Part shown: positions 1-8,300 of the stretch, piece by piece
How positions within the stretch are numbered: position 1 is the stretch's first letter
How the letters are laid out: each line of letters starts with the position of its first letter
DNA from: Allobosea sp. OK403
GTDB lineage: Bacteria > Pseudomonadota > Alphaproteobacteria > Rhizobiales > Beijerinckiaceae
DNA length: 64,000 nt
Direction: 5' to 3'
Assembly (NCBI RefSeq): GCF_900113835.1
Contig: NZ_FOQV01000003.1
Span: forward strand, 558,001-622,000
Notes under the pieces: model-generated
What the model was told of the DNA's origin: nothing
The model's database searches: none
What the model saw: only the letters and a program-made list of their open reading frames with translations
Program-made: the position numbers and the translations under genes

Positions 1-805
1 CCGGGTCCGCCTGGCGCCGGGCCCCCTTGAGGTCGCAGGCCAGATCGACGCGATAAGTCCCCACCGGAAGCCGCAATATCCCCGAGCTGCGGCCGAGCTT
101 CAGCCGACTGATCGAGACCGGAGACAGGCTCACACCACCGGAGCGCGGCAAGGTGCGCAGCCGCCCCAGCAGCCGCCAAGCCTCGATCGCCGCCGGCAGG
201 CTGTCTGCGGGGTCGCCCGACGCCTCGCTGTGCAGCGTGACGTCGCGCATCGTCAACCAGGCGTTTCCGAAATGGGTGAAGCGGAATTCGAAGGGTGCAT
301 CGGCCCCGCCCTCAATGCTCAGCTCCAACGGCACGTCGAACGTCACACTCTGCTCGCCACTGCGCAGATCCGCTGCGGTGAAATCGCGCCAGGCGCGCAA
401 GATCCGGTTTTGCGCGACGACTTCGAGGCCGAGCGCAGGGTGATCACCCTGCAACGGCATCCGCACCCCACAGCGGAAGGAGATGCGATACCGCCCCTGC
501 GAAAGCCGCAGGAACGGGCCATAGAGAAATGCCTGCGCCGGTATCAACAGGAGGACCGAAACGGTGCCATTGGCCCAGCGTCGCGCCGGCTCACGCACTT
601 CCATCAAGGGAAGCAGCGGCCGTGCATCGGCAGACCGATATTCCTGCTGTGCCTCTTGCGTCATTCCGGCTGCCGCCGTCACGCCCATCGCCCGTTCCGC
701 CAGATTTGATCCTGCAACCGCATGTCGTCTAACATCACTTGCAAGCGCATGCAGCGGGCGATCAGAAGCTTGTCTATGTTGACCACCGATCCCGACAAGC
801 TTCAC
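1..805 (-). CDS. Partial surface-locus protein with beta-rich domain (3' end outside window)
   Basis: An open frame runs from the left edge to a GTG at 805 with no stop, so the C-terminus lies outside. I chose GTG 805 because AAGGAGG sits 7 nt upstream; an internal ATG at 688 has no comparable ribosome site. No family was recognised. About residues 95-195 read as alternating beta strands starting with YGPFLRLSQGRYRISF, and the motif seems to restart near the cut end (LRLPVGTYRVDL), suggesting a tandem beta-sandwich domain. The same YGP-x-L-x-L-x(2)-GR pattern occurs in the unassigned protein at 7278-8258. No signal peptide or clear membrane segment is visible. The gene diverges from the acyl-AMP ligase gene. 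A role in surface glycoconjugate synthesis is inferred only from neighbours. Confidence 0.7.
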   Translation of the reverse strand, partial: MKLVGIGGQHRQASDRPLHALASDVRRHAVAGSNLAERAMGVTAAAGMTQEAQQEYRSADARPLLPLMEVREPARRWANGTVSVLLLIPAQAFLYGPFLRLSQGRYRISFRCGVRMPLQGDHPALGLEVVAQNRILRAWRDFTAADLRSGEQSVTFDVPLELSIEGGADAPFEFRFTHFGNAWLTMRDVTLHSEASGDPADSLPAAIEAWRLLGRLRTLPRSGGVSLSPVSISRLKLGRSSGILRLPVGTYRVDLACDLKGARRQADP

Positions 806-929
806 TCGACCAGCCTCCTTTTACATGCCAATCGCGTGCCGCGAGCCATCCTGGACGGCTCCGCGGAGGCCGATCGTAAAACCCCGCCCCCTCGGCAGCC
901 GACAATATTTCCTTTCAAGACTGGGTGAG

Positions 930-2690
930 ATGCGCGGATTTTCGTCCCTTGCCGAGGTGCTGCAGCACCAGGCGGTCCAACGGCCCGATGTGGCTGCGGT
1001 AACGGTCTATTCCGACCGACCGGGTGAGCGGCCATCCCTGACCTTCGCCGGGCTCCATGCACAGGCCGCGTGCCTGGCGGAGCAATTGGCCGCCGAGAGC
1101 GTGCCCGGAGACCGGGCTTTGCTGATTTTTCCGTCCTGCCTGGAATTCGTCGTCGCCTATTTCGCCTGCCTGATGGCCGGCGTGGTCGCGGTGCCGATGA
1201 TGCCGCCGCGCCGCAATGCGAATCACGATGCCAGTGCGGCCATCATGGCCGACTGCACGCCGCGCCTGGCGCTCAGCCTTGCTGCGGACCCTGACCCGCG
1301 TGGCACATTACGGGAGCGCCTGACCGAGCGCGGCATACGCCATTTCCCGGTCTCTCTGGCGCCGGACCCGCCCCTTGCTCCAGGACCGCTGCGCGGCACC
1401 ACGGAGCTCGCCTTCCTGCAATACACCTCCGGCTCCACTGCGACGCCCAAGGGCGTCATGGTCAGCCACCGAAACCTGCTCGACAATCTCGAGATGATGC
1501 GGGCGCGCCTCGGCAATCACACGGATTCGGCGCATGTGAGCTGGATTCCGCTCTATCATGACCTCGGCCTCATCATGAGCCTGCTGCAGCCGATCTATCT
1601 CGGCGCGCCTTGCGTCCTGATGACCCCTTCGGGCTTCATGCACCGGCCGCTGAACTGGCTGCGGGCCGTCCATGAACATGGTGCCGAGGTCGCGGCCGCC
1701 CCCAACTTCGCCTATGATTTATGCGTCGATCGCTTTCGGCAGGAGCAGATGGAGGGCGTCGATCTCAGCGGCTGGAAGATTGCCCTGAACGGCGCCGAGC
1801 CAGTGCGTGCGGCGACGCTCGAGCGCTTCGCCGCCACCTTCGAGCCCTATGGTTTCGACGCTCGCGCCATGCGCCCGGCCTATGGCCTCGCCGAAGCCAC
1901 CCTGCTGGTCAGCGCAGCGGACCGCGGAGCCGTAGCGCGCATTCGCGAGGTCAGCGCCAGCGGTTTGAAGGCCGCTTGTATCGCAGCGCCCGAACATCCA
2001 GGCGATATCTCCCGGATCGCGAGCTGCGGTTCCGCCATGGCCGGTTTGTCTCTGGCCATCGTCGATCCCGACACAAGGCGCCGGCTGCCGCCGGGACAGA
2101 TCGGCGAGATCTGGCTTCAAGCTTCGTCGGTCGCCTGCGGCTATTGGGAGCGGCCAGCTGAAAGCGAAGCGACTTTTCGTGCTCGCATCGAGACGGATTC
2201 GGAACGTTCACCAGCACAGCCAGGTTGCTGGCTGCGCACCGGAGATCTCGGCCATCTCGACGCCGATGGCGAACTCTATGTCGTCGGGCGCCTGAAGGAT
2301 GTGATGATCATCAGAGGGGTCAATCATTATCCGCAGGACATCGAAGCAACCGTGGCGGCCAGCCACCCATCGCTACGGCGGGACCATGGCGCGGCCTTTG
2401 CTATCCTCGATGATGCGGGCAACGAGCAGATCGTCGTCGTGCAGGAGATCGAGCGCACGCAGCGGCACTCGCTGGCGGAGGCCGAGGTAACGTCCGCCGT
2501 GCAGGCGGCCGTGGTGAACAACCACGACATCGCCCTGCACAAGATCGTGCTGATCCGACCAGGAACGCTGCCAAAGACGACCAGCGGCAAGATCCAGCGC
2601 AGCCTCACCAAGCGGCGCTGGCTGGATGAGGAGCTGGAACCCTGGAGCAGCGCCGACCAGCCAGCCGATAAGCCGGCGGATTCGCATTGA
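930..2690 (+). CDS. Fatty acyl-AMP ligase (FAAL-type AMP-binding enzyme)
   Basis: A 586-residue adenylate-forming enzyme that should activate a fatty acid with ATP and pass the acyl group to a carrier protein. The AMP-binding loop YTSGSTATPKGV lies at about 165-176, WIPLYHDLGLI follows, and the C-terminal hinge reads GRLKDVMIIRGVNHYPQDIE, a form typical of FAALs that load ACPs rather than CoA. The start is uncertain: the frame is open to an ATG at 825, but that leaves only 19 bp to the divergent gene, while ATG 930 gives the family's usual N-terminus (SLAEVLQHQAV). Neither has a strong ribosome site. An ACP gene 67 bp downstream is the probable partner. No polyketide or peptide synthetase is nearby, so the acyl acceptor is unknown. 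Confidence 0.9.
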   Translation: MRGFSSLAEVLQHQAVQRPDVAAVTVYSDRPGERPSLTFAGLHAQAACLAEQLAAESVPGDRALLIFPSCLEFVVAYFACLMAGVVAVPMMPPRRNANHDASAAIMADCTPRLALSLAADPDPRGTLRERLTERGIRHFPVSLAPDPPLAPGPLRGTTELAFLQYTSGSTATPKGVMVSHRNLLDNLEMMRARLGNHTDSAHVSWIPLYHDLGLIMSLLQPIYLGAPCVLMTPSGFMHRPLNWLRAVHEHGAEVAAAPNFAYDLCVDRFRQEQMEGVDLSGWKIALNGAEPVRAATLERFAATFEPYGFDARAMRPAYGLAEATLLVSAADRGAVARIREVSASGLKAACIAAPEHPGDISRIASCGSAMAGLSLAIVDPDTRRRLPPGQIGEIWLQASSVACGYWERPAESEATFRARIETDSERSPAQPGCWLRTGDLGHLDADGELYVVGRLKDVMIIRGVNHYPQDIEATVAASHPSLRRDHGAAFAILDDAGNEQIVVVQEIERTQRHSLAEAEVTSAVQAAVVNNHDIALHKIVLIRPGTLPKTTSGKIQRSLTKRRWLDEELEPWSSADQPADKPADSH

Positions 2691-2757
2691 CGTTTCGCGC
2701 CGGCCACCACAGTCGAGATCGTGAACCCGGCCTCATTCATTTGCTGACAGGATCTTC

Positions 2758-3006
2758 ATGCCATCGGATTCCGAAACGGAGCAGTTCTGCAAAACATGTC
2801 TGGCCGAGATGCTCGACATCGACGAGAGCGAGATTCTGCCCTCCACGGCATTCGCCAGCCTGGGCCTGGATTCGGCTGCAGCTGTCCATTTCGTCCTGGA
2901 AACGGAGCAGAGGCTGGGGATCGAGCTCTATCCGGGCGTCACTCACGACTACCCGACCGTTGCGGAATTCGCGGCCTATCTCGGCCAGCGTCTCGGGGCC
3001 TCCTAA
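2758..3006 (+). CDS. Acyl carrier protein
   Basis: An 82-residue single-domain carrier protein. The phosphopantetheine attachment motif is LGLDSAAAV with Ser39 as the predicted modified residue. It has the acidic helix pattern and length of stand-alone ACPs. It follows the acyl-AMP ligase in the same direction and very likely receives the acyl group from it; dedicated FAAL-ACP pairs are well known. It differs from a housekeeping AcpP, whose motif is usually DSLD, so it is probably dedicated to this locus. An AGGA ribosome site lies about 8 nt before the ATG. Confidence 0.9.
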   Translation: MPSDSETEQFCKTCLAEMLDIDESEILPSTAFASLGLDSAAAVHFVLETEQRLGIELYPGVTHDYPTVAEFAAYLGQRLGAS

Positions 3007-3018
3007 CGTTGGTTCCTG

Positions 3019-3067
3019 GAGCATTGCGCGAAAAAGTGGGTACCGGTTTTTCGCAAGAGCAATGCTC
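3019..3067. repeat. Imperfect inverted intergenic repeat (ACCGGT family)
   Basis: GAGCATTGC at 3019-3027 pairs with GCAATGCTC at 3059-3067, and GCGAAAAA at 3028-3035 pairs with TTTTTCGC at 3047-3054, around GTGGGTACCGG. It sits just after the ACP stop codon. A related element in the opposite orientation is at 7196-7239. I recall similar dispersed elements in rhizobial genomes. Confidence 0.7.
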
Positions 3068-3083
3068 TAAGTTTTTAGAAACG

Positions 3084-3125
3084 ATCACGTCGCATTCGGA
3101 CGAAACCGTCCGAATGCGACGTGAT
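3084..3125. repeat. Perfect 19-bp stem hairpin
   Basis: The 19 bases at 3084-3102 (starting ATCACGTCGCAT) are exactly complementary to 3107-3125, with loop AAAC. No T-run follows on either side, so a rho-independent terminator is doubtful. It lies 17 bp after the previous repeat, between the ACP and the hydrolase gene, and could stabilise the ACP mRNA end or be part of a compound repeat. Confidence 0.8.
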
Positions 3126-3271
3126 CTATGCTGCGCTTGCCGTGCTTTGCGCCGGCGCTATGTTGGCGCGGTCTCCCGACGAGCGACGGAATGAAGCTCC
3201 GCAGTCGACTGGCCCGCGGGGCTAGAGGCTGTTAGGGACGACGCATTTTTTCGAGTGGATGGACAGGTGTC

Positions 3272-4165
3272 ATGGCGGAGGCGGGCGTGCACGGGTCGGC
3301 GCATATGGGCAATCCGGATGACATCATCCCGCGCGACATCCGTTTCGGCATTCTCGAGAACGCGCAGCGACACTGGCTGGACGGCGACATCATCAAGACG
3401 GTGCTGATCGACGGCCTGTCGATCTTCCTGCCGGAGGGCGAGCGCTTCTTCATCCGCTCGCTGAAACATTACGGGCCGAAGATCGCCGACCGGGAGCTTG
3501 CCGCCGAGATCAACGGCTATGCCATCCAGGAGGCCTTCCACACCCGCGAGCACGAGGAATACAACCGGGCCATGACCGCGCTCGGCTATGACGTGGAAAA
3601 GATGGAGAAGCCGATTCGCCTTGGCTTCGAGGTGGTCAAGAATCCGCTGCATCGGCTGGCGATCACCTGTGCGATCGAACACATGACGGCCACCCTATCG
3701 AGCCTGACGCTCCGCCATCCGGAATTGCTGGACAATGCGGCGCCGGCCTATCGGCGGCTGTGGATGTGGCATGCGCTGGAGGAGCTGGAACACAAGGCGG
3801 TGGCGCTCGACGTCCTCAAAGCCGCTACGCCCGACATGTCGCGCTGGCAGCGCTACCTGGTGCGTGTCCTGGGGATGAACGCCACTCTGTTTCCCTTCCT
3901 CGTCCTTTTCCTGAGGAACGTCCCGATCTATGCGAAGGCGGATGGTGTGAAGACCGGGCTGCGCTTCTGGCTGCGCTTCATCTGGGTGACGCTGGTCGCG
4001 CCCGGCTACTGGCGGCGCTGCATGCCGAATGTGCTGCGCTACTACCTGCCGGGCTTCGATCCGCGCAACAGCGACGACGCCGAACTCATGCGCAAGGGCC
4101 GGGAGTGGCTCGCCAACGACATGCCGCCGGGGCGCGCGGCTACGCCTGCAAATCCGGCTGTCTGA
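3272..4165 (+). CDS. Predicted metal-dependent hydrolase (PF10118-like)
   Basis: A 297-residue protein matching, by my reading, the poorly characterised 'predicted metal-dependent hydrolase' family PF10118. Supporting motifs are EAFHTREHEEYN near residue 90 and WHALEELEHKAVALDV near 170, whose spaced Glu and His residues resemble a helical di-metal site. A hydrophobic stretch (ATLFPFLVLFL) near 210 suggests membrane association. ATG 3272 has a weak GGACAGG site upstream. The methyltransferase gene begins 11 bp downstream, so the two are probably co-transcribed. Its substrate is unknown; the FAAL/ACP context suggests lipid metabolism. Confidence 0.75.
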   Translation: MAEAGVHGSAHMGNPDDIIPRDIRFGILENAQRHWLDGDIIKTVLIDGLSIFLPEGERFFIRSLKHYGPKIADRELAAEINGYAIQEAFHTREHEEYNRAMTALGYDVEKMEKPIRLGFEVVKNPLHRLAITCAIEHMTATLSSLTLRHPELLDNAAPAYRRLWMWHALEELEHKAVALDVLKAATPDMSRWQRYLVRVLGMNATLFPFLVLFLRNVPIYAKADGVKTGLRFWLRFIWVTLVAPGYWRRCMPNVLRYYLPGFDPRNSDDAELMRKGREWLANDMPPGRAATPANPAV

Positions 4166-4176
4166 GAGAGCCCGTC

Positions 4177-5013
4177 ATGGCGAGCCGCATATTCTCCGGC
4201 ATGCTGGAAGCAATGGACAGGGGCGCCTTCCCCAAGGGTCGCAAATGGCTCTGGCGGCGCCTGTACAACATGCTGTCCCGCTCATGGCGGGACGACGACT
4301 GGCGCTTCATGAATTACGGCTTCCTGCCCGCCGAGGCGATGTTTCCGCTAGAGCCCGGAGACGAACCCGACCGCCCCTTCATCGGGCTTTATCACCAGGC
4401 CGTCTCAGGACTGCCGGTCACTGGCTCGCGCGTCCTCGAGGTCGGCTCCGGTCGCGGCGGCGGAGCACGCTATATCGCACTGTATCACGCGCCCGCCTCG
4501 GTGACCGGCCTCGACTATTCACCGACGACGGTGCGCCTTGCGCAACGGCTTAACCGGGACACGCCGACGCTCACCTTCCAGACGGGCGACGCCGAGCAGC
4601 TGCCCTTCGCCGACGGCTCGATGGACATCGTCGTCAACATCGAATCCTCGCATTGCTACGGCAACGTCGCCGCCTTCGCGCAGGAGGTCGGGAGGGTGCT
4701 CTCCCCAGGCGGCTGGTTCACCTTCGCCGATATGCGCGGCAAGGCATCGCTTCCGGAGCTCGATCGCCAGCTCGCGGCATCGGGATTGACGTTGAAGGAA
4801 GACCGGGACCTTTCGGCCGGCGTCGTTGCCGCCCTCGACGCGGCCGATCTGCGCAAGCGCGAGCGCATAGCAAAAGCGCGATTGATGCGGGGCTTCATCG
4901 CGGAGTTCGCCGGAGCGAAGGGCTCGATCCTCTATAACGAGCTGGCCGGAGGCGGAGTTGTCTATGTCGCGCGCCGCTATCAGAAGGCAGCATCATATTT
5001 GCCGGCAAATTAA
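4177..5013 (+). CDS. SAM-dependent methyltransferase (class I)
   Basis: A 278-residue protein with a class I SAM-binding core. Motif I is VLEVGSGRGGGARYIA (about residues 86-101), followed by GLDYS and the post-motif DAEQLPFADGSMDIVVNIESSHCYG. The N-terminal extension and the SSHCYG segment resemble methyltransferases acting on long-chain lipids, such as the phthiotriol-type enzymes, but this is a family-level impression. The same frame is open far upstream, but the start is placed at ATG 4177, just after the hydrolase stop, because the upstream frame overlaps the hydrolase. It probably modifies a lipid made with the FAAL/ACP pair. Confidence 0.85.
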   Translation: MASRIFSGMLEAMDRGAFPKGRKWLWRRLYNMLSRSWRDDDWRFMNYGFLPAEAMFPLEPGDEPDRPFIGLYHQAVSGLPVTGSRVLEVGSGRGGGARYIALYHAPASVTGLDYSPTTVRLAQRLNRDTPTLTFQTGDAEQLPFADGSMDIVVNIESSHCYGNVAAFAQEVGRVLSPGGWFTFADMRGKASLPELDRQLAASGLTLKEDRDLSAGVVAALDAADLRKRERIAKARLMRGFIAEFAGAKGSILYNELAGGGVVYVARRYQKAASYLPAN

Positions 5014-5101
5014 ACCAGGGCAAGGCTAAGCCGGAGCTCCACCGCCGCCGACGATCCCTTTGGATTATTTCGCCATCTGGACGTTTGCGAGCGTGCCGCC
5101 C

Positions 5102-5926
5102 TCAGCGCCGTTCCGGCCCCAGCTGAGGCTCCGAGGGCGCAGCCGCCTCCCCCGCCTCGAAGGTCTTGAGCGTTTCATCGTAGCGCGGATGCAAGGTGCC
5201 CATCCAGCGATCCCAAAACGAAAACGTATGTCCGAAGTTGAACCGGAACGTCCCATGATGCTGGTCGTGGAACACCGTGCTCGCGAGCGGCCAGGGCGCG
5301 CGTCCGGCAGGCGACGCGAAGTGTTCGTAACCGGCATGGCCCAGCATGCCGCTGATCTGATCATAGAGCTTTTGCAAGACCAGTATCTGCCAGGGGATCG
5401 GCAGAACGAAGACGACGAGTGCGTAATAGGCCTGGTTTAGCAGAGCTTCGAGGAAGCTTTCATGATGATTGCTCCAGACGGTCGGCGCCACGCTCTTATG
5501 GTGCAGGGCATGGAAGCGATAGAAGGGCTTGCGGTGCAGAAGGCGGTGAACCCAGTAGAACCAGGCATCGTACAGCACAACCGAAACGAGCAGCATCAGC
5601 GGACCCGACCACCAGGAGAGCTCGAGCGGCGCAATCGTCCAGCCTTGCTGCTGGGCGAAGAGACCGAACACGAAGCAGGTTGTCAGCGTCAATATCGACA
5701 CCGGCGCCTGCTTGAGTTCCTGCCATTTGCGATTGTTCACGCGATCCTTCTGAATGCGCCGCTCGGGATGGCGCGCATTCATGATCTCAAAAAACAGACC
5801 GGTCAGCAGCATGACCAGCACGATGGCGCCGACGACGATGGCAAAGAGTGAGAGAAACTCGATGAGAAGCGTCACGGTCTGAATTTGCCTCAGGCAATCT
5901 GCTCTTGCGCGACCAAGACTAGCCAT
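5102..5926 (-). CDS. Sterol desaturase / fatty acid hydroxylase family membrane protein
   Basis: A 274-residue integral membrane protein with the His clusters of the di-iron fatty acid hydroxylase superfamily (PF04116): HRLLHRKPFYRFHALHHKS (about 127-145), NHHESFLEA, and HDQHHGTFRFNFGHTF (about 220-235). Hydrophobic segments lie at about 20-45, 70-90, 100-120 and 160-180. Such enzymes hydroxylate or desaturate lipids using O2. The start at ATG 5926 is uncertain; a GTG at 5875 would give a shorter N-terminus beginning just before the first membrane segment. It is convergent with the methyltransferase gene and may act on the same lipid. Confidence 0.85.
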   Translation of the reverse strand: MASLGRARADCLRQIQTVTLLIEFLSLFAIVVGAIVLVMLLTGLFFEIMNARHPERRIQKDRVNNRKWQELKQAPVSILTLTTCFVFGLFAQQQGWTIAPLELSWWSGPLMLLVSVVLYDAWFYWVHRLLHRKPFYRFHALHHKSVAPTVWSNHHESFLEALLNQAYYALVVFVLPIPWQILVLQKLYDQISGMLGHAGYEHFASPAGRAPWPLASTVFHDQHHGTFRFNFGHTFSFWDRWMGTLHPRYDETLKTFEAGEAAAPSEPQLGPERR

Positions 5927-6244
5927 CCGCCGGAGCGGTCGCCACCCCTCGAACCAGGGAATGTGCTGAACGCATGAGCAAAAATCTCAGGCTTGCTCCG
6001 CCTTGGAGACGAACTCGCTTGATCTGCAAGGCCGTCGCTCACTGTCCAAGAATCCTAAATGGTCTCAAGAACGCCGACGGCGGACACGCCCGACCTTGTC
6101 CTTGACAACGCCACCTCCGAAGCCGATGCACGCGCCGGTCACGTGCTGGAGCGTTGCGTGCTTGGGGCATCGCCACAGAGTCGGTTCTCGCCGTAACAAC
6201 AGCTGCAGGCCGAGTGGCCTTACGATGAGATTTGCGTTCGAGCT
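5927..6244. other. Intergenic region without a recognised gene
   Basis: These 318 bp lie between two divergently transcribed genes and presumably carry both promoters. A 45-codon frame from ATG 6059 was seen but has no recognisable product or ribosome site. A TTGACA lies near 6107 without a good -10 partner. I see no repeat or RNA gene. Confidence 0.4.
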
Positions 6245-7141
6245 ATGGAAAAGCTGACGAACATGGCGTTGCCCCCGCATCCAGCCTCGACGCCTATTCT
6301 GCCCGGAGCGATCCTCTCGCTTGCAGATCTGTGCGATCGTGACCGCTATCATGTCGAGCGCGCCTGCCGGGCAGCGACCCAGACAGCCTATCTCGGCGAT
6401 CACATCGTGCTGGCGCGCATCCTGGGACGATACAAGGCCTTTCTCGACCCCCGCGACCGCGGCTTTGCCGCCCATCTGATGCTCGATGGCTACTGGGAGA
6501 TGTGGCTCACCCAGTTCTTCGCCCGGTCGCTCAAAACCGGCATGCATGTCGTCGATGTCGGAGCGAATTTTGGCTATTACTCCCTGCTGATGGCCGATCT
6601 CGTAGGTCCATCGGGCAGCGTGGTCGCGGTGGAGCCCAACCCGGCGGCAGCGCAGATGCTGACGCGGTCCCTCGAGCTGAATGGGTTTGCAAGCCGCAGC
6701 ACCGTCATCACGGCCGCCGCCGGCGCTGGAGAGGGCGTGGGCCGGTTGTGGGTGCCGGACGGCGAGCCGAAGAATGCGACCGTCGTCGTCGACAGTGCCG
6801 TGACGGATGGCGACCTCGTAACCGTTCGCAGCCTCGACGCGATCCTGGCGGAGGCGCCGCGCGTGGATTTCCTCAAGATCGATACAGAGGGCGCCGAAGA
6901 GGACGTCACTCTCGGTCTCAGCCAGACGATCGTGCGCTGGCGCCCGCGCATGATTCTCGAGTTCAATCCCGGACGCTGCCGCGACCCGCAAGGATTGCTC
7001 ACGCGGCTTCGCAACTCGTATCCTGTCCTGCAGCTGCTCGGCTATGATGCGGAAGTCGCTCCGGCCGGAGACGCCACGTTGCTCGATCCGACCAATCGCG
7101 AAGACCGCCTGCTTTATCTCGAGCCAACCGCGTCGCTCTAG
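6245..7141 (+). CDS. FkbM family methyltransferase
   Basis: A 298-residue protein with the FkbM-type methyltransferase fold: SAM motif VDVGANFGYYSLLMADLVG (about 102-120), acidic loop VVAVEPNPAAA, and the family hallmark FLKIDTEGAEEDV near residue 213. FkbM enzymes O-methylate sugars or polyketides and are common in surface polysaccharide loci. An 84-residue N-terminal extension precedes the core. ATG 6245 is used; ATG 6263 is an alternative and neither has a clear ribosome site. It stands alone on the plus strand beside the capsule export genes, so methylation of a surface glycan is a reasonable inference. Confidence 0.85.
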   Translation: MEKLTNMALPPHPASTPILPGAILSLADLCDRDRYHVERACRAATQTAYLGDHIVLARILGRYKAFLDPRDRGFAAHLMLDGYWEMWLTQFFARSLKTGMHVVDVGANFGYYSLLMADLVGPSGSVVAVEPNPAAAQMLTRSLELNGFASRSTVITAAAGAGEGVGRLWVPDGEPKNATVVVDSAVTDGDLVTVRSLDAILAEAPRVDFLKIDTEGAEEDVTLGLSQTIVRWRPRMILEFNPGRCRDPQGLLTRLRNSYPVLQLLGYDAEVAPAGDATLLDPTNREDRLLYLEPTASL

Positions 7142-7195
7142 AAGCAAGGTCCGATCCAGTTGGATCGTTCAGTTGCTCTAGATCTTTGTTTCAAC

Positions 7196-7239
7196 GCGTT
7201 TTCTTCACGCGAACCGGTATCCACTTCGCTCGAAAACGC
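7196..7239. repeat. Inverted intergenic repeat (ACCGGT family, opposite orientation)
   Basis: GCGTTTTC at 7196-7203 pairs with GAAAACGC at 7232-7239, flanking CGCGAACCGGTATCCACTT. Compared with the reverse complement of 3019-3067 it shares the ACCGGTAYCCACTT core, so both belong to one dispersed family. It lies in the 136-bp gap between two convergent genes. Confidence 0.65.
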
Positions 7240-7277
7240 TTTAGCAGGCTGCGCTGTCACCGCTGAACCGCCGCAGG

Positions 7278-8258
7278 TCAAATAACGACTTGTGCCGCGG
7301 CGGAATGCGTGAGTTCGACCTGCCCGAGCGCGACACGCCCCTCGATCGCCCCCTCTTCGGTACGGACGTGGAACTCCACAGGATGCTCCGGCTCAGCGAC
7401 CAAAAAACTGAACTGGGCTGCGAATATCCCTTCCCGACGCGGCCGCATGCGGGCTTCGCCAAGCAAATTCGGGCCAAAAGCCGAGACCTTGAGCGGTAAT
7501 CCGATCGCTTCCTTCGTGAAGCCCAGCGTCAGCTTGGCGCTCCAGCGTCCGGCGGAGAGATGCAGATAGGGGCCGTAATAGAGAACGCGCGAACCGCCAG
7601 TCGCATCCGCAACCAGCGGGGCCTCCTCGTTTGGCTTGTCGCCTGCAAAGAAGACGCGGTGAGGCCATATGGACTTCAACGGCACGTCGGGATCGTGGAT
7701 ATGCGCGACTGCGTTCTCCAGTACCAGCGTGACGATTCCCTCCTCGCTTTCGGACAGGGGACGCGCGCCTGAAGAACGAGGCGGCAACGGTCCAATGGAG
7801 GCGAGCAACGCCTCCAGGACGTCGCCTGGCAGCACGATGCCAAGATGACGTGCCATGGCACCGAGCAGTTGCCTTGGCTCCAGCCGATCGGACGCATCGA
7901 GAATCAAGGCCCTGCGCTGCCGCAGGCAATCGGTGAGCAGCGCAACGCTCGCGCCAACCGTTCGGACGGCTTCAAGCACCGAGCCTTGATGATGTTCCAA
8001 TTGATAACAGACAGCAGCGGCGCCCGACGTCGTGAAGGCCAGGATCGGCATCTGCTGCGCCACCACGGCGTCTCGCAGCGAGCGAGATGGGAACTGCGAG
8101 CAGACGAGCGCCGTCGCGCCCGCGCCCTGCTCGTAGGAGTCGAACCGGTCGATCCAACGATGCTCAAAACCCGGATTCACTGTTTGCAGAAGCAGGCGAA
8201 GGGCCTCGAAACCCCAGGCCGTAAACTGGCCCGGCATGCCCAGCGCTACAATCGCCAT
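7278..8258 (-). CDS. Unassigned protein of the capsule locus, C-terminal beta domain
   Basis: A 326-residue protein of no family I recognise. The N-terminal 130 residues alternate beta and alpha like a Rossmann fold (MAIVALGMPG; ATALVCSQF; QMPILAFTTSG). The C-terminal part from about 228 starts with YGPYLHLSAGRWSAKLTLGF and is beta-rich, resembling the domain in the truncated protein at 1-805. It lies 42 bp downstream of the KpsT-like gene on the same strand and is likely part of that transcription unit. No signal peptide or membrane span is visible. A carbohydrate-related role is inferred from position only. The start lacks a clear ribosome site. Confidence 0.7.
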   Translation of the reverse strand: MAIVALGMPGQFTAWGFEALRLLLQTVNPGFEHRWIDRFDSYEQGAGATALVCSQFPSRSLRDAVVAQQMPILAFTTSGAAAVCYQLEHHQGSVLEAVRTVGASVALLTDCLRQRRALILDASDRLEPRQLLGAMARHLGIVLPGDVLEALLASIGPLPPRSSGARPLSESEEGIVTLVLENAVAHIHDPDVPLKSIWPHRVFFAGDKPNEEAPLVADATGGSRVLYYGPYLHLSAGRWSAKLTLGFTKEAIGLPLKVSAFGPNLLGEARMRPRREGIFAAQFSFLVAEPEHPVEFHVRTEEGAIEGRVALGQVELTHSAAAQVVI

Positions 8259-8300
8259 GCTGCCAGAACCGAAACCGGCTCGCCCCCGACGCGTGGTGGT

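Noticed and set aside
3084..3125. Perfect hairpin considered as a rho-independent terminator of the ACP gene
   Set aside because: No T-run follows on either strand and it adjoins another repeat, so it is reported as a repeat.
6059..6196. Small 45-codon plus-strand gene in the 5927-6244 gap
   Set aside because: There is no ribosome site, no similarity I recognise, and an antisense frame of equal quality.
6065..7147. Minus-strand open frame opposite the FkbM gene
   Set aside because: The plus-strand gene carries SAM and FkbM motifs; the antisense product has shadow composition.
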